Origin: a virus
Strand: one strand, 5' to 3'
Virus record (IMG/VR): IMGVR_UViG_3300027741_000180
Location: 1 to 31,290 of that record
Length of the DNA stretch: 31,290 nt
Shown in pieces: positions 29,859 to 31,290 of the stretch. Below the pieces are notes generated by a model. The model was not told the DNA's origin. It was given only the letters and a program-made list of their open reading frames with translations, and searched no databases. Numbering within the stretch: position 1 is the first letter of the stretch; each line of letters opens with the position of its first letter. The translations under genes were made by a program, and so were the position numbers.

Positions 29859-29981
29859 CTACTCCTTAAAAAATCTAGTTGACCTAATCATCCAATTGTT
29901 TCTTTCTCTACAAGAAAGCCCCTTTATATCTTTTAAAGTCCAACCAGGAAACATTCTGGTGAGTACTTCGTAACTATCCAT
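29859..29981 (-). CDS. 40-aa second reading frame behind the tail chaperone gene
   Basis: ATG at 29981 (AAGG three bases before it) opens 40 codons ending in TAG at 29859-29861, two bases before the tape measure start. The protein has SYEVLTRMFPGWTLKDIKGL and SCRERNNWMIRSTR, which looks like a conserved helix-turn-helix end. The frame is also open leftward from 30029 and lies +1 relative to the preceding 265-aa gene, so it may be reached by a ribosomal frameshift instead of its own start. In tail operons a second frame in exactly this place usually encodes the extension of the tail assembly chaperone. Confidence 0.6.
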   Translation of the reverse strand: MDSYEVLTRMFPGWTLKDIKGLSCRERNNWMIRSTRFFKE

Positions 29982-30003
29982 CAACCTTATGTAGTCGTCG
30001 TCA

Positions 30004-30801
30004 TCATAGGCGAAACAAGCTGGCGAGACCTAGCGATATCTTGATATTGTTATCGCATGCCTCACAAGCCTTGCTCACCTCCGCAAGGCGTGGACCTGGT
30101 GCACCATCGTATAGTGCACTTGCAATTGCTTCTCTGTCTGATAACCCAAGTTGTTGAGCCGTAATCTTACCCAAGGAATGTGAGTTATTTACTGAGACAA
30201 GGCAACCCGCAAGTATTTCGGTTAACGTCTCTGCGTAAGTAGCATTAGGAATGTCCATTAGCCGTTTGTTAGTAATAAGGTTAGGTAAAACAACTTCTGC
30301 TACACCAGACTTTAGTTCAACTGTAATTAGCCTGTCATTAACTCTGTCGTCCAATGTTTTAACTGGAATATCATTTGTTAAATCAATTTCTAAACTTTGG
30401 CTTGTGTTACAGGAGTTACACACAACGTCTACATCTACAAACTGTCCGAATGTAATACTACGAATTGCTAAAAGGATAGCATCTCGGTCACCCATTAGCA
30501 TAGAGTCCAAATCTGATTTAGATAAGGTCTCGTCGGCTACTGACACTAGTCCGCGTTCAAAAATAATTTTTAACGCACTGTTTATAGAATTTGCTTTAGC
30601 GAGGGCTTCTTCGTCAAACCCGTTTAGTTCTCGTACTTCAGCGGTAGTTCCTACAGAACCATCTTTAAAGATGTACCCGCCTGGCAAGTTAACTATGTTA
30701 TTTGCTGGCGGTTCCGTAGTTACGTTAACATCTTGAGATACCGTCTGAAATGCTTCTGCAAGTTTGTTGATTTCTTGTGGGTCGTTTATTAGTTCAGTCA
30801 T
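30004..30801 (-). CDS. gp26-like baseplate/tail assembly chaperone with zinc knuckles
   Basis: A 265-aa protein resembling the T4 baseplate gp26 family. It starts with a disordered segment and LPGGYIFKDGSVGTTAEVRELNG, then FDEEALAK and the MGDRDAILLAIRSITFGQFVDVDV core. Two CxxC pairs (C128/C131 and C246/C249) probably bind one zinc ion. It should act early in hub or tail assembly. Its TGA at 30004-30006 is followed in the +1 frame by an open 40+-codon reading frame. The ATG has AAGGA seven bases upstream and a TATAAT box behind it. Confidence 0.85.
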   Translation of the reverse strand: MTELINDPQEINKLAEAFQTVSQDVNVTTEPPANNIVNLPGGYIFKDGSVGTTAEVRELNGFDEEALAKANSINSALKIIFERGLVSVADETLSKSDLDSMLMGDRDAILLAIRSITFGQFVDVDVVCNSCNTSQSLEIDLTNDIPVKTLDDRVNDRLITVELKSGVAEVVLPNLITNKRLMDIPNATYAETLTEILAGCLVSVNNSHSLGKITAQQLGLSDREAIASALYDGAPGPRLAEVSKACEACDNNIKISLGLASLFRL

Positions 30802-30824
30802 TTTAATTCCTTATTGTCCAGTTA

Positions 30825-30830
30825 ATTATA
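30825..30830 (-). promoter_or_regulatory. Perfect TATAAT box before the chaperone gene
   Basis: Minus-strand TATAAT (30830-30825) lies in the 31-base gap between tail tube and gp26-like gene, with an expected start near 30818, 17 bases before the ATG. No matching -35 is seen at 16-18 bases (GTAAAG at 17), so it is only a weak internal promoter candidate within the structural operon. Confidence 0.3.
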
Positions 30831-30832
30831 CC

Positions 30833-31290
30833 TTAGAATCCTTTTGGCTTTACCGAACCGCTATGTACTGAGCCGTCGTAATCAAGGAACGCTACTGATA
30901 GACCTTCATGCACAAGGGTCATTGATTCGTACATAATTCCGCCTTGGCTACCTGCGTCCAAGTCTTGGTACCTTAGGCTTGTAATCCATGCGTTATGAAT
31001 ATAAAATCCCATACGAGGTTTATTGTTCACAGTGTTGGCTTGAGGATGGTCCATAAGTTCAATGGTAACATTGCAACGGAAAGACGACTTACCCGAATCA
31101 GATACCTGTAAACCTTCTCCAGACGTAACTGCAAATAATCCTCGCATCCAAGTAAGTGCACTATCGTTTCCAAATAACGCTCCACGAGTAAACGTAATAT
31201 TTTCAAACCTAGTCTGACCTGGAATCTGATGGGCAGTGGTATTGTAGCCGCCCTCACGATAGGCAAGAGGTTCGGTAGTTATCTGTAAAC
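30833..31290 (-). CDS. Tail tube protein (gp19-like), 5' end outside window
   Basis: The frame is open from the right edge to TAA at 30833-30835, giving the last 151 residues. It shows the gp19/XkdM tube pattern: EPLAYREGGYNTTAHQIPGQ, then RFENITFTRGALFGN, LTWM, and after a middle part FYIHNAWITSLRYQDLDAGS, ending in MYESMTLVHEGLSVAF. It polymerises into the inner tube of the contractile tail. The true start, and the sheath gene expected beside it, lie beyond the window. Confidence 0.9.
   Translation of the reverse strand, partial: LQITTEPLAYREGGYNTTAHQIPGQTRFENITFTRGALFGNDSALTWMRGLFAVTSGEGLQVSDSGKSSFRCNVTIELMDHPQANTVNNKPRMGFYIHNAWITSLRYQDLDAGSQGGIMYESMTLVHEGLSVAFLDYDGSVHSGSVKPKGF

Noticed and set aside
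30251-30736. 161-codon open frame on the plus strand
   Set aside because: It lies wholly antisense to the gp26-like gene, has no ribosome site and no recognisable domain; all other genes are on the minus strand.
1-31290. CRISPR array, insertion sequence, integrase or diversity-generating retroelement
   Set aside because: No regularly spaced repeats, terminal inverted repeats with a transposase, tyrosine/serine recombinase motifs or reverse transcriptase were seen.

Overview
The window is part of the genome of a contractile-tailed (myovirus-type) bacteriophage, most likely one infecting an actinobacterium. The actinobacterial link rests on a WhiB-family regulator, an aggregation-promoting-factor/Rpf-like secreted muralytic enzyme, and small gene families typical of actinophages (MerR-like, Pro-rich zinc-ribbon and ribbon-helix-helix proteins). 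The DNA looks moderately AT-rich by eye (not computed), unlike phages of high-GC Streptomyces or Mycobacterium. A low-GC, for example freshwater, actinobacterial host is therefore a reasonable inference. Every convincing gene is on the minus strand, so transcription runs from the right end to the left. Genes are packed tightly, with many ATGA, GTGA or TAATG stop-start overlaps.

In transcription order, 31290 to 19340 is the tail/baseplate module. It encodes the tail tube (cut by the window edge), a gp26-like chaperone/baseplate protein with a possible +1-frameshifted extension, a tape-measure-like protein, a 299-aa tail protein, a LysM/gp53-like protein, a gpD/gp27-like hub, a gp5-type OB-fold spike protein, a gp25-like wedge, baseplate J, a 1209-aa tail-protein-I/adhesin, and a small adhesin-like protein. 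The order is that of PBSX/P2-type contractile tails. Capsid, portal, terminase and sheath genes are not in the window.

From 19284 to 13367 is a replication module, starting behind a good sigma70-type promoter (19338-19311). It contains a SLOG/Rossmann-like protein, a winged-helix initiator-like protein, a DnaC-like loader, a SWIM zinc-finger protein, a DnaB-like helicase, a 38-aa coupled microgene, a DnaG-type primase, an M23 endopeptidase with a Lys/Ala/Pro tail, and (to 11790) a SNF2 helicase. A secreted transglycosylase, tRNA-Arg(UCU) and a ribbon-helix-helix repressor follow. Next come MerR-like and ssDNA-binding proteins, a family A DNA polymerase (Leu at the position equivalent to E. 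coli Phe762), a RecA-like recombinase, a PD-(D/E)XK Holliday-junction-type nuclease, WhiB, zinc-ribbon proteins, a Cas4-like Fe-S exonuclease, a possible recombination mediator, a cluster of tiny membrane proteins, a RuvC-like resolvase, a SpoVS homologue and a metallophosphoesterase cut by the left edge.

The most unusual items are the phage-borne SpoVS/Alba-like protein, the candidate +1 frameshift behind the tail chaperone, the 14-bp hairpin whose loop mirrors the polymerase Shine-Dalgarno sequence, the WhiB with altered cysteine spacing, the doubly coupled microgenes, and two unrelated Holliday-junction nucleases in one genome. I found no CRISPR array, insertion sequence, integrase or rRNA. 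No gene-free stretch exceeds 300 bases.
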